Source: Luzula sylvatica | Lineage: Eukaryota; Streptophyta; Magnoliopsida; Poales; Juncaceae | Direction: 5' to 3' | NCBI GenBank assembly: GCA_946800325.1 | Contig: OX326961.1 | Location: forward strand, 35,793,043 to 35,857,042 | DNA: 64,000 nt | Shown here: piece by piece, positions 50,345-62,059 of the stretch | Numbering within the stretch: the stretch's first letter is position 1 | Layout: the number at the start of each line of letters is the position of its first letter | Position numbers and translations under genes: made by a program | The notes under the pieces: generated by a model | Seen by the model: the letters and a program-made list of their open reading frames with translations, nothing else | Told to the model about the DNA's origin: nothing | Databases searched by the model: none

Positions 50345-51999
50345 AATTCCTTCATATTATTACTAATTATGTATTAATTGTTAATTTTATATCTTAATTA
50401 AAAGAGTTCACACTATATTCAAATTGTTCATTGTTAGTTAATATTCAAACATAACATTAATAAATATTTAACAAATTTTAAATATTATATTTTATTCGAT
50501 TGTTAATATATATGTTTACACTAGCATTTTTTCGATCACTAGATTACCTATGACATGCACATATAACATCACAACATACATATAATGAGCAAATTGGAAA
50601 CATTAATAAATATGTTTTGGGCAATGTCCCTTTTTAAATAACATGATCGGTAACGATTTACACTAATATTATACAATTTTTGAAACATTAATTAATAATT
50701 GTATCGGTAACTAATAATCGTTACCGATACACAAATTTAACCCAACAAATTTACCCCCTCTCGCCAAATTGTTCGAAAGCATCTGTTAATAAATAAGCAA
50801 ATTGAATACACAAGTTGCACATAATAAAAGACAGAAACAAATAATGAGCAAATAAAACATTAATAAATATATACACAAGTTTAACCCAGCAAAAAAATTC
50901 ACAAATTTTAAAGACCCTTTAACCCAACAAATTTTGCGATGACAATTCTTTGCTCGTAGTTTGCCCGAGTGCATCTTTCGACGATTCTATCATTCTTGTT
51001 GTTTGCGGCATATATTTTCTTTCTACGGCGTCTTTCAAAATCTCACCAATATCCTCTAACTTCTGACTAGTTCGCTGATTAGGTTCGCTGATTAGGACCT
51101 TTTGTGTTTTTCTTGGACCCATTCAACTTCGCCATTATAGACTATAAATAAAAACAACAAATAAGATTTAGATGATCTATTTATAAAAGTGAATAACTTT
51201 TTTTGTTAATTAACCAAAATTGATACTGAAATTGAACATAAATTAAATAGCTAACCAAAATTGAACATAAATCGATCACCCAATACATAAATTGAACATA
51301 AATCGATCACTAACCCAAAATTGAATACAAATCGACCACTTACCCAAGACAGAAATCGATCACTAACTCAATCTGTTGCGTAACAGAAATTGATACAAAT
51401 TTTCTTTGATAGCTAACGAAAATAAATTAGAAATTGAATAGCAATTGAATATAAATTACTTAACAGAAATTGATACAAAATAATCTTTCATAGCTAACCA
51501 AAATTGAATAGCAATTGAATTGAAATTACTAACCAAGCAACTCACTCCAACAAAAAGGAATAATGAGAATAAAATTAAATAAATAATACAAACCAGAAAT
51601 GACAACAAAGTTGAAGCAAAAATACTAACCAGAAAAATCCCCAATCCAGTGAGTAAATGAAAACTAGGACTACCTTATTTGTAGAGAAGAAGTGGCGGCA
51701 AGACAAAATTTCATCTATTTTTGCATAAGCGGAAATCCATGGCGCCCTAGTTTCATGAAAATACTCCATTTGCAGATGGCGACATTTTCTATTGCCGTTG
51801 ATTAGGTCTCAGGCTTAGGGAGAGGTATGGAGCGGACTGAAGCGTGATGATGAGGGTGATGCCGAGCGTCGGGTGACGTGTGAACTGTGGCAGGGCGATG
51901 CAGTGACGATGTTCACACGGGGAATGGTGAGGGGAATAGTTGTGAGGAGGGGGGGTCGATAATGTTCATGGGCTTGGTGAATTAATTAATAGGGGAGAG
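50345..51999. other. AT-rich intergenic DNA
   Basis: A 67-codon - strand frame at 50919-51122 (starting MGPRKTQKVLISEPNQRTSQ) has ordinary composition but no recognised family; it may be a transposon gene fragment. At 51200-51540 ACATAAATCGATCACT and AACCAAAATTGAA are repeated irregularly. Near 50644 and 50720 GATCGGTAACGATT recurs inverted as AATCGTTACCGATAC. Confidence 0.4.
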
Positions 52000-52007
52000 G
52001 TCGTGTG

Positions 52008-52715
52008 TAGAGCTGGCAAAATCTGACCCGACCCGAAAATCTGATCCGACCCGTCCGAACCCGAACCCGACCTGAACCGAAAATGTTGAAAATTCAACGA
52101 CCCGAACCCGAACCCGAAACCGAAAATGACCCGAACCCGAAATTGACCCGAAACTGAATGACCCGAACCCGAAATCGACCCGAACCGAATGACCCGAAAT
52201 CTGAACGACCCGAAACCCGAACTAATCCGAAACCCGAATGATCCGAAACTCATGACCCGAATGACCCGAAACTCGCGACCCGAATGACCCAAAAATTAAA
52301 ATATTATTCTTAAAATTAATATAATATTGCTAAAATATCTTGGAATCAATAAAATAAATCTCGAATTACCCGAAAACTAAATTTTTGAAAAATCGAATGA
52401 TTCGAAATCCGCATGACCCGAAAAAATAAATATCCAAGACCCGAATGACCCGAAAACCGAAACGACCCGGAACCGAATGACCCGAAAACCGAAACGACCC
52501 AGAACCGAATGACCCGAAAATCGAAACGACCCGAACCCGAATTACCCGAAACCGAAACGACCCGAAACCGAATGACCCGAAAACCGAAACGACCCGAACC
52601 CTAACGACCCGAAATCCGAACGACCCGCAACTCGAACGACCCGATGATCCGAATGACCCGCAAACCGAAACGACCTGAACCCGACCCGACCCGACCCGCC
52701 CGATTGCCACCTCTA
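52008..52715. mobile_element. hAT MITE of ACCCGAA repeats, perfect 8-bp TSD
   Basis: The ends are TAGAGCTGGCAAAATCTGAC and, reversed, TAGAGGTGGCAATCGGGCGG. The duplication GTCGTGTG is perfect (52000-52007, 52716-52723). The interior is mostly GACCCGAA(A/C) units in two blocks either side of an AT-rich centre (52285-52380). The open frames across it are repeat-driven. Confidence 0.92.
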
Positions 52716-53172
52716 GTCGTGTGCAAGAGGGGGAAGTAATATGGGCTGGGGGGGATTAATGTGGGCCTGCAGAGGGAGAATAGATATTCATGCTTGGGGC
52801 CTATATACATATACAATTAATATACATGTTTATATATATGCATGTATATATAAATAAATATTTTGTAGTTTAGTAATGTTGATCATTCCTATGAGATTAA
52901 TGCATATACATACAAAAATGCAGTTAATATATTTTTTTGCAAGCATTTTTTATGTCAGGATTTTATTTTAATAGTAGCATTCGAAACAAAATGCAGTTAT
53001 ATGACCGTATTCCTGACACTTCACGCTAAATGCCATCTTCTATAATATAATATCAGGATTAATCCGTTAATATGATTAATCCGTTAATATTCTCTTTTAT
53101 GCAAGTAATGGTGGCATATAACCAAATGTCAAAATACATGTGTCACTGTATATCAGTACTGCTGTAGTGATG

Positions 53173-55184
53173 AGTGGCGAATACAAGGGAGGGCGAGGGG
53201 AGGCCCGGCCCCCCTATGATTTCTGAAATTTACCCCATATTGCTATGTTATCTATGTTGTACTTGTAATGCATGAGTCATAATGCATGAGTCAACAAGTC
53301 AAATGATATAACCAATTAGAAGCTAAAGCATTCTGACTTTCTTGATTTCTCAAATTAAAATATGACTTCTATTCTCGTCTTTATTTACATCCACACAACT
53401 AGCATAAGTATTATTCATGAATCATGAAGTAACATAAGTATTATTCTTAAGTATCATTCATGAACTAACATTGTGTCTAAGAAGCATCTTTGGAAAAGCT
53501 CCAGGAATAACTTGCTTTTTTTGTCAATACACAATGTTGAGAAACGACTTGGTTAACTAACATTATTATTCATGAACTAACACAAGTATTATTCATGTTG
53601 ATAAAAAAAATAAGTATTATTCATTCTTATATAGAAGTTTGGGCCCATAATATATTTATAGAAAAAATAACAAACTCAGGTTGGAAACAAAATACTTCCA
53701 ACATATTTTTTGTAATGTTTAGTGTTGAATGCAATGTTTTAAATAACGGCATTAAAGCGTGTTTTAACGGAATTCAGAAGGTAGACGTTACATTGTTTCA
53801 TATTTTAGTTTTGTACCATTTTGTTCCTCTACGATGTTATAGGATGTAGCGCATGTATTTAATACTTTATAATAAGTCTAGTGACCGATTAATGATCATT
53901 ATGTATTTTTGGATGATTTTATTGAATACTTGGATTAATTAAATTATTTTGAAATATGGACATTTGGATTAACTTATTATTGATACATTTATACATATTA
54001 TATTTTATATAACGTTTGATGTTAATTTGTATTTATGTAAATTACATAATAATGTAAAAATGTTCATTGTGATCTAGAACCGCTACAGAAACAACGCTAT
54101 ACCGTTCGCTAATCATATAACATTGTTTAATATGTATCTTCTACATATTTCTTTTCACATATAATATTTTATATAGTTTATTTTCATATGTCAAATGATC
54201 AAATTAATAAACTTTTTAAGAAAAAACACACTAATATTGAACTCATATTAAAAAAATTTCTAACTTTATTCACACTAACAACATAAACATGTGATTAAAA
54301 ATCAAATTATTAATTAGAATAATGTGATATTTTAGACATGTTAAAGATAGTTCAAAAAACCCTTCAATTTAATATAGTATATTAATATCTAGTAATATAC
54401 AAACTGGAGTTGCTAACTAGAGTTAGCCTAGTTGGTCACACCTCTTGGCTAGGGAGCGAGAGGTGTGGGGTTCGATTCCCGGCGGGAACACTGGATTATA
54501 GATTAAATGTTAAATAAGTGAATAGAGTGTGTGGCCTACGGGTTTGTAATAAAAAAATAAAAAAAAAGGAGATTGTGTTTGGAAGGGGGACTTTGAGCCA
54601 TCTCCGAATTTACTCAAAAAAAAAAAAAAAAAACTGGAGTTCTCTCGTGAAATAATTATGGTCAAGAACCCTTCACACAAACACATGATATATTATTTCA
54701 TGCATAAATGATCAATTACATAAAAAAACAATTTCTTTTATAGCATATTACATTTTCCCTTTAATGATTTTCATGTTATAATTAAAAAAAATCTCATGTT
54801 AAGAACACGTGGTGATTGAATTTCTTGCAATTTAATGTAGTAAAGATATAATACTAATTCAACTTGATTCGATACATAAATTATTTTTCTTTGATGAAAT
54901 TTTGCGTCATAATTAGTGGACCGACATAGTGTTCTTATTAATATAATATAATTACTATAAAAATTGAATATGATAAATTGATAAGTGATTTCACATTGAA
55001 ACAAAATAAATTACTTATTTAAAATTAACATTTTTGTATAAATGTCGACTACATAATTTTTTTAATCGTTTATAACATTTTATAAGACAATACGTATACA
55101 ATGAATAATACAAAATACAGAGAGAAAATACACGCTAGTCTGACTTCGGCCCCCCTTAATATCAAATCTTGGATCCGTCCCTGG
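53173..55184. mobile_element. hAT-like element next to peptide gene copy 2
   Basis: The right end, reversed, reads CCAGGGACGGATCCAAGATT with a GGGGGGC run, a common plant hAT terminus. The left end AGTGGCGAATACAAGGGAGG is related. TAGTGATG occurs at both borders (53165-53172, 55185-55192). No transposase was recognised. A SINE is inserted at 54412-54630. The right border is 2 bp past the stop codon of the peptide gene. Confidence 0.7.
54412..54630 (+). mobile_element. tRNA-derived SINE with poly(A) and TSD
   Basis: Box A-like GTTAGCCTAGTTGGTCAC and box B GGGGTTCGATTCCCGG lead into a tail ending in A17. The 11-bp duplication AAACTGGAGTT flanks it (54401-54411, 54631-54641). A different family from the SINE at 40438. 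Confidence 0.93.
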
Positions 55185-55193
55185 TAGTGATGA

Positions 55194-55421
55194 TCAATTA
55201 TTGGATGGTGTCGGGGGACAATTTCCACCGTGGTTCGCACCGCTACTGCTGCAGGTTGATGGTCCCATCGGTACACGTCTAGCCGACCCCGGAACCGGAG
55301 AATATGCATTTATAGTGTCTGTTTGGAGTTGTAAAGGCCTTGACGTGGACACGCGAAGTGTACTTGCACTGATAAGAACCATGAAAAGCATCACTTGCAC
55401 TATTTTTATTGCTCTCGCCAT
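55194..55421 (-). CDS. Small secreted two-cysteine peptide precursor, copy 2
   Basis: Single exon, 75 codons, same length as copy 1. A signal peptide (IVQVMLFMVLISASTLRVS) is followed by RPLQ, a variable middle, and the conserved end MGPSTCSSSGANHGGNC plus PPTP, cysteines again at 57 and 68. A TATA box lies about 105 bp upstream. Copies 1 and 2 differ mainly between residues 31 and 52, while flanking DNA has diverged clearly; survival of both frames suggests purifying selection on the ends. An hAT-like element begins 2 bp after the stop codon, so the native 3' flank has been replaced. Likely an apoplastic signal peptide precursor; receptor and role unknown. Confidence 0.8.
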   Translation of the reverse strand: MARAIKIVQVMLFMVLISASTLRVSTSRPLQLQTDTINAYSPVPGSARRVPMGPSTCSSSGANHGGNCPPTPSNN

Positions 55422-55523
55422 TTTAAAAATATTGAGGATTGGAGAAGGTTAATTTTGAGTGTATAATTTTTTTTAGTAGTTACAAATTTGTTTTGATTGC
55501 ATGAAGTGGATGAAGGAGATGTT

Positions 55524-55533
55524 GATTTTATAG
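55524..55533 (-). promoter_or_regulatory. TATA box of peptide gene copy 2
   Basis: CTATAAAATC on the - strand, at the place equivalent to 44291-44300 before copy 1. Confidence 0.6.
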
Positions 55534-55919
55534 GGGTTCTAATGTTTGCATGGCAAGTAATATAGATCTTTTGTACGAGATCTTTAAAACCATGTGAATT
55601 CATTTTTCCGAAAAAAACCACGCGACTTCATTTTTCAAAACAAAAAAAAAACTTGTGTGAATTCCCGTGAGGATGGAAAAAGGAAAACGTTATTGACGGT
55701 CTTTAAACAAAGGCCAATGAACCATTGTTCAACATCTAAAATAATGCCTGTTAAATAAAACATCTATGAAAAATGGCTTTGGACGATCATTGAACCATTT
55801 ACCATTATTTTGATTGTGCATTAATTAATTGTAGTAATTCATGGCTATGTTGGTAAAATAGAGTCAAGGCCATTATTTTTATTGTGCATTAATTAATTGT
55901 AGTAGTTTATGGTTATGTT

Positions 55920-55950
55920 AGCATAAGGGCCTTTATGCACACAAAAAAAA
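55920..55950 (+). mobile_element. 31-bp micro-retroinsertion with 3' hairpin
   Basis: GCATAAGGGCCTTTATGC, itself almost a palindrome, is followed by CACA and A9. The 16-bp duplication AGTTTATGGTTATGTT flanks it (55904-55919, 55951-55966). This is the size and form of an extremely 5'-truncated LINE or SINE tail. Confidence 0.75.
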
Positions 55951-56044
55951 AGTTTATGGTTATGTTGGTAAAATAGAGTCAAGCTGCACATTGGTGGGTT
56001 AGACAGGGGTCACAGGTTTTTAAAGTTACCACGTCTCAATTTTT

Positions 56045-56620
56045 ACTGAAGGTTTATGTGTAAAAAATTTTACAAATTATAGTCAAAATGTTCGATGAAA
56101 TGTTCAAGATAAAATCCTAACTTAATTTTGAAAGTTTTACGTTTTAAGAAATGACTTTGCATGGACTATTAATAATATAGTGCAATGTCTTTATTTTTGT
56201 GTGAGGTTTGTGTATAGAGAAAAAAAATTCTATAGGTTGTAGTTAAGGTGTACGATGAAATGTTTAAGATAGAATGTCAATATAATTATGAGAGATTTTA
56301 TGTTTTGAGCATCATTTTTTTATTGGCTATATCAATGACGGACTGCAAGATATATTTTTTAATGAAAGATTTATGTGTAAAGAAAAATCTTTTTAAGAAT
56401 TATAGCCAAGACGTTCGGTGAAATTTTTAATATAAAGTTTAAATATACTGTATGAGAGATTTGTGTTTTGAGAGATGATTTGATAAGTTATAGCAATGAT
56501 GTTCGATGAAATGTCTGAAATAATATACAAACTTAATTACGAGTGATTTATGTGTAAAGAAATATGTTTTTAGATATGATAGCCATGATTCTTGATAAAT
56601 GTCTAAATAGATTCGTGTCA
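56045..56620. repeat. Diverged tandem repeat, about four units
   Basis: Units of roughly 125-165 bp share GTTTATGTGTAAA, TATAG-CAA-(A/G)TGTTCGATGAAATG, ATAAT-C-AACTTAATT and GTTTTGAG-GATGA. Copies start near 56050, 56205, 56365 and 56490. No coding potential. Confidence 0.65.
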
Positions 56621-56639
56621 TCGTGACATTATTCGTCAT

Positions 56640-58440
56640 GAGCCTCCAAAATTATAGGACTGGAGCTGAGTAAAGCAAAATAGAAAATATGAGCATATAA
56701 ATTTGCATTCTTTCTTAGAGTCAGCATGCTTTGTTTTCCTTTATTCAAAATAAATATTAATATGAATTTATAGCCAAACTTGATCAGTTATGTCAGGTCC
56801 GGACCCAGTTACAGGCCCAAAAAATCAGGATTTCGAATTCAAAATGTTAGGGGGTCCAAAATTTTCGAAAAACATGATTTATCTAATTAAAAATAAGTAT
56901 AATTACAATAAAATTGTTAAAAATAATAAAAAATTCCGTGATTTATTGGTAAAATAATTATCTTTTTTGTGAAAGATCATAAGTTCAAATTCAATTTTAG
57001 ATTTTTTTTAAAAAATGCAATGAAAATATGAAGAAAAAAAATTGATTTAGACGATATTTGAATCTCGAACAATTTGGACTAAATATGTTCATCTTGCTTC
57101 ACAAAAATTAGTTGTATACGATGTGCATTTTGAAATTAGATTTCGGATACTAAGAAAAAAAAAATTCGTCATTGGACCCTAATTTTAAGGGCACGGGGGT
57201 GCGGTGTACTCGGAATTTCAAACATTCTTTCCACCGACACGGACCAAGTCTTGTGGGAGCAAGTGTCAAGAAATTACACCTTATACTCAAAATCAACTCT
57301 TATGCATATGCTTGAACTGAACTCAACTTTCTAATCAAAATTATAACTCATACGCGTTTCAAGCTCTACTATGATTCAAACACAAATATGTTAGTCTATT
57401 TTAATGCCGAAAGTAGTCCAAGTAAGCGGATATCTATTACAAGACGAATATTCCCTTTTTTCAATTTAATACTTAAAGTTGGTAAATTTCCCGGAATCAT
57501 TAGTTAAAAAGGGTTTTCAAAATAAGGGTTATCAAAATAAATTTTATTTTCAGAAAGAAATAATATTTAAATACTTTATTTTAATAAATTAACAAAAACT
57601 AATGAGACTTGTATATTTTATTTACGATATTATATTAGCATTCATACATGATATAAGAAAAATTATTCGTTGTTCTGTTGGCAAGAGAATAAGGAGGTAA
57701 ATTTTTGGAGGGTAAAAGAAGTATTTCCCTTTATTCTTTAATTTAGAATTGGGTTTGGAAATATGAAAAGGATAAAAATTGAGATAGAGTTGAATATAAA
57801 AAGAATATTTTTGCAAATGACCAAAATATCTTTATAGTTCTATGAATATAAAAAGAAGTGAAATGGCAAGTATTTATTATAATAGCAAAAAGATATTAGA
57901 CTTATGTATTGAAATAAACTAGGCAAATTAATATTAATATTCATATAATAATACATACTTTTTTTAGTTAATTGAAACTAATAAAATTACATACGTGAAA
58001 ATATGAATCTCATACAAAATTTAATAGATTTGTTAGTTTCAAAGAAATACATGCTTGTTCTAAATAAAAATACTAAGCTAAAAAGTATCTTTCTTGTAAA
58101 TGAATGCACCTCCTTAATTAAGTTTTCTTGGACAAAAAAAAATTACAACTACATTTTTTTCATGAAAATCACCTATAAATTTCGCCATGAAAAATATAGA
58201 AAGAGAAGAAAAAAAAAAAAAAGCACATCCCACCACATTCTCTTTCTAAGTTCAAGATCCTTTACAAAAATAATTTTCATCAAGAGAACATTAATTTTTT
58301 GAAAGAAAATTATCTCATGATCTCAAACTAAAAACAAACAAAAAGTAGATGAGAATAATGTAGTTTATTTGTTAAGTAGAAGAAAATGATGCGAAATATT
58401 TTAGTTTCAAAGAGAAAACGAAATATAACAATGGACAAAT
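56640..58440. other. AT-rich intergenic DNA
   Basis: No gene was found. CAGGTCCGGACCCAG near 56792 is typical of a DNA-transposon end but the partner was not fixed. 57240-57480 (ACCAAGTCTTGTGGGAGCAA) is related to 42780-43060, suggesting that spacers between peptide genes were duplicated with them. Confidence 0.4.
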
Positions 58441-58443
58441 ATT

Positions 58444-58572
58444 TTTTTTTAAAAAAAATATAATCCACGAATTGTGAATATATTTGGTTTCATATTTTTA
58501 TTGATAATATCAATGGGTCTCGAACTCATAACCTATGATATCATGTGCTAAGCACCTCACTACTATGTCATG
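58444..58572 (-). mobile_element. tRNA-derived SINE, same family as 40438-40574
   Basis: On the - strand: GTAGTGAGGTGCTTAGCACA, then GAGTTCGAGACCCATTG (box B) and ATTATCAATAAAAATATGAA, as in the first copy, ending in an A-rich tail. The duplication AACAATG-ACAAATATT flanks it (58427-58443, 58573-58589; one mismatch). Confidence 0.9.
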
Positions 58573-58589
58573 AACAATGAACAAATATT

Positions 58590-59583
58590 GTTTGGATGTG
58601 AGGAAGATGAAGTGAGGAAGAGATGTATGTGAAAGGGTGAAAGGGTGAAAAGTAATAAAAAAAAAAGGTGAAAATAAATAAATGGTGGGTAAAAAAAAAA
58701 AAAAAAAAAAAAAGTGTACAACTTACTCTCTTGTTTGAGGCGTGTTAAGAAAAAGAAAGGTAAAATGAAAGTTGAATAAAATGACTTCATTCTTAGAGAG
58801 CATATACTTCAATAGATACTAGAAATTTGTCCTCCCCCCGTTTTGGAATAATGAAACAAATTGAAGCTGAAACAGATAATGCGTTAACGATGCGTGCGAG
58901 TATATAGCGTCATATGTTATTGGGTAGCACCAAAATATTCATTTCATAAATAAATGATGCAGCTGTATTTACATGAATAATTTACCTCGTCATTTTGAAG
59001 TATTAAGATATCATTATTACAAAAAGTAAAACAAAATATTTGATAAATTACATTATTTCAAGTTTTCAACTGTGCAAACACTTTCCTGTTAAGAAGAAAA
59101 ATCTCTGAAAATATGAGATTTCATCTAAATGTATGTTAAAAAGAATGATCTTTTGCAGTCATAGCGAATGTAGAGAAAGAAAAGAGAGGAGAAGCATCCA
59201 TAAAAAAAAATGTGACCAAATAAACATGCTCTTAACCATTGAAAAGAAGATGTGACATGAAAACATGCTTTGACAATTGCTTAATTTGACAGAAAAATAT
59301 ATAAATGAGTTCAAATTAGTATTGTGAATTGTGATAGTTAAAAAAATTCAGACATGGAATACCAAGACCACATATATTGTCCTTATGATCATGGGAACCA
59401 AAAGCAATCATGAAAGACGACACATTCTCTGCCGTGTCTTCAGATAATAACAAAATTCTGTTTGCATTCTAGAAACAACTCCCATTTATCTCCTATATAC
59501 AATTCAACGGTATTTATCAAAAACCGTTCATCATAAATTTTGGCCACGTGTCGATTTAGTATTCTTGTTTCATATTAATATTA
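58590..59583. other. AT-rich intergenic DNA with poly(A) runs
   Basis: Contains (A)n runs near 58690-58712 and no recognisable gene or element. Confidence 0.4.
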
Positions 59584-59611
59584 ACTAGAGGGCTTCTCGC
59601 TACGCTTCGAA
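59584..59611 (-). mobile_element. Helitron-like 3' terminus cut by an LTR element
   Basis: On the - strand: TTCGAAGCGTAGCGAGAAGC, three bases, then CTAGT and T, matching the pattern of the Helitron-like ends at 3434, 23177 and 26608. The LTR element at 59612 is inserted 28 bp inside; the Helitron should resume at 63393. Confidence 0.5.
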
Positions 59612-61344
59612 TGTTGGGGCGGCGGCAACGATCCGGCACCGCCCCGTAAATAAAATAATAAATTTCCCGCACAAACGGACCGTAATAACTATGTGAATTC
59701 AACCGAATAACTTAAATCAAAACCGTACCTTAACCGTATGCAGAAGCGTATGGAATCCGTCCGAATTGATGTCGCGTCATCACCGTTGTTGCGTTCATGA
59801 AGCCTTAGTTGCAAGAAATGAATTTCAAGTATTTTATGATGTCCAATTTAGAGTCCTTTTGATTTTCTTTAATGGATCTCTCTCGCTAATCTCACTACAA
59901 CAGATGGGAGTATTAGCGACGGGGGTATGCCATCAGCGACGGCCCGTCGCAAATAAAACAACCTTTCTGCGACGGCCCGTCGCAGAAGTGCATTACCGAC
60001 AGTTTTATTAGCGATGGCCCGTCGGTGATGTTCAAATTTTTTCGTCGGCCCGTCGCTAAACTTCGAAACCGTCGCTAATAATCTGCGACGGCCCGTCAGT
60101 GATGCTAGCCCCGTCGCTAATATCCTTCCTACGGCCCGTCGGTGAAAGAATCCCCGTCGCAGAAAGGTTACGCTACATTTTCAAAAAAACCGCCAAATTT
60201 TCAAAAATTCTCCGTCAGCCCGTCGTTACGCGAAACCGTCGCTAATGCTCTTCTCCTACGGCCCGTCGCTAATAGAGCCGTCGCTAATACCCTTCCGACG
60301 GCCCGTCGGTGATGTTGTATACACCTTATATACCCCGCTGGCCTATTCCTCTCTCTCTTAACCCTAAACCTAAATTCGCCTCTTCTCCTCTTCGCCTCCG
60401 ACGCCCCTCTTCCCCTCTTCACAGCCCCTCTTCCCCTCTTCGCTCCGACGCCCCTCTTCGCTCCGATGCCCCTCTTCGCCTCCGACGCCCCTCTTCCCCT
60501 CTTCACAGCCCCTCCCCTCTTCGCTCCGACGCCCCTCTTCGCCTCCGACGCCCCTCTTCCCCTCCGACGTATTTAATTTTATCTCATTGTTTTATTATTT
60601 CGAGCTTTAGGGTTTCTAAATTTTTTAGAGTTTTAAGTACTCTTAGGGTTTTTAAATCCTGTTACTTTTAAAAAAAATTGAGTTAATTTTTTTAAATCCT
60701 GTTCTTTCTCTGTTATTTTACATCCTGTTCTTTTTTAGTTTAAATAAAAATTATTTTGTTTTTTAGGTTATTTTTGTTTGTGTTAATTTCTTTTTTTTAA
60801 ACTAAGTTTTTCTAGTATAGAATTATTTAATTTCTGTTGTTTAATTCTTTTTTTTAAACTATTTTTTTGAAGTGTATGTAATTCTTTTTTAATTCTTTTT
60901 TAAACTGTTTTTTTTTAGTTTATGTAATTTTGTTTTAATTTATGTATTAATTATGTTTGTTATGACCGTCGCTTTTTGAGACTTTTAGCGACGGTTATGA
61001 CCGTCGCTGATACCCTGAAATGTTGTAGTGTCTTAATGGGGCAGAATAAAGAATTGAACATTATCATCATCATCATATGTATTTGGTACCAAATTTGCTT
61101 ATATAGCCACAAGACATATTTTCACAAAAGACATGCCTTTTGGGCTTCCTAATGTGGATCTTCTAATTCAGCACATCATAGAAAATAGAATCACCACCAC
61201 AATGTTTTACACATCAAAGGCCCACAACATAATTGACACATTGAATGCTTAATTTTATAACTAAAATTGATCACTATATTATAAACATTTAAATGACAAT
61301 ATTACAACACATAATATTTTACATATAAGTCCAATGTTGGAACA
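59612..61344 (-). repeat. 3' LTR (left), interrupted by a CACTA element
   Basis: About 592 bp without the insertion. It matches the right LTR from GGCGGCAACGATCCGGCACC to ATTACAACACATAATATTTT, and the solo LTR at 31652-32247 in reverse. Confidence 0.88.
59893..61030. mobile_element. Non-autonomous CACTA element, 3-bp TSD
   Basis: Ends are CACTACAACA and TGTTGTAGTG, with the 3-bp duplication TCT (59890-59892, 61031-61033); the uninterrupted right LTR has a single TCT at this place. The left 400 bp holds many GCGACGGCCCGTCGC-type motifs in both orientations, the usual CACTA subterminal repeats; the right end has fewer. The interior begins with CTTATATACCCC and TTAACCCTAAACCTAAATTC, then a pyrimidine-rich (TCCGACGCCCCTCTTCCCC) repeat, looking like a promoter and leader, but no transposase follows. 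Confidence 0.95.
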
Positions 61345-61528
61345 ATGCCTTTTGGGCTTCCTAATGTGGATCTTCTAATTCAGTCCATCATAGAAAATAG
61401 AATCGCCACCACAATGTTCTACACATCAAAGGCCCACAACATAATTGACACATTTATTGCTTAATTTTATAATTAAAATTTATCACTATATTATAAACAT
61501 TTAAATGACAATATTACAACACATAACC
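61345..61528 (-). repeat. Extra partial LTR copy
   Basis: ATGCCTTTTGGGCTTCCTAA to ATTACAACACATAA repeats the last third of the left LTR immediately after it, with slightly different sequence. Confidence 0.85.
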
Positions 61529-62059
61529 AAATTTCCCGCTGTAAATGTCGTTTTCCCAAAATTCTGGATATTCCTGCTCCATATTTCAATATCCGAAATT
61601 TCCAGATTCGGAATTCCAGATTCCAGACTTTGAATATCCGAAATTTCTTATTCCATAATTCCAGATTCCATAACTTATTTGTCCAGAATTTTCGGATTCC
61701 GGGTTTAATAAATCCTTACAAAACCAGAATATGAAATCCTAAATTTAAATCCCAGTTTTTGTTTCCCAGATTTATAAATTCTGAATTTGAAGTACCTTGA
61801 GAAAACCGGAATATTTGAATCCAAAATCTATTTTCCAGTTTTTCTTTTCCTTATTTTCAAATCCAAACTTTAATATCCGTAATCTTATATTCCGATTTTC
61901 CATATTCGGAACTTGTAATTTCGAATTTTCATAATCTTAACAAACCGAAATTTCAAATCCAAATTTCAAATTGACCCTAATAATCAGGGATTCAAGTTCC
62001 GTCTCTTCCTAAACCAAAAGTCACGACCAAAAGAAATGACCTTTCATGATTAACTCTTT

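Noticed and set aside
51966..52816. Arg/Gly/Phe/Ser-rich open frames on the - strand
   Set aside because: They are translations of ACCCGAA repeats inside the hAT MITE at 52008-52715 or its edge.
40447..58560. tRNA-like box A/box B sequences near 40447, 54425 and 58540
   Set aside because: No complete cloverleaf; each belongs to a SINE with target duplications.
60201..60671. Open frames rich in Arg-Arg-Pro or Gly-Arg
   Set aside because: They lie in the low-complexity pyrimidine repeat of the CACTA element; no family resemblance.
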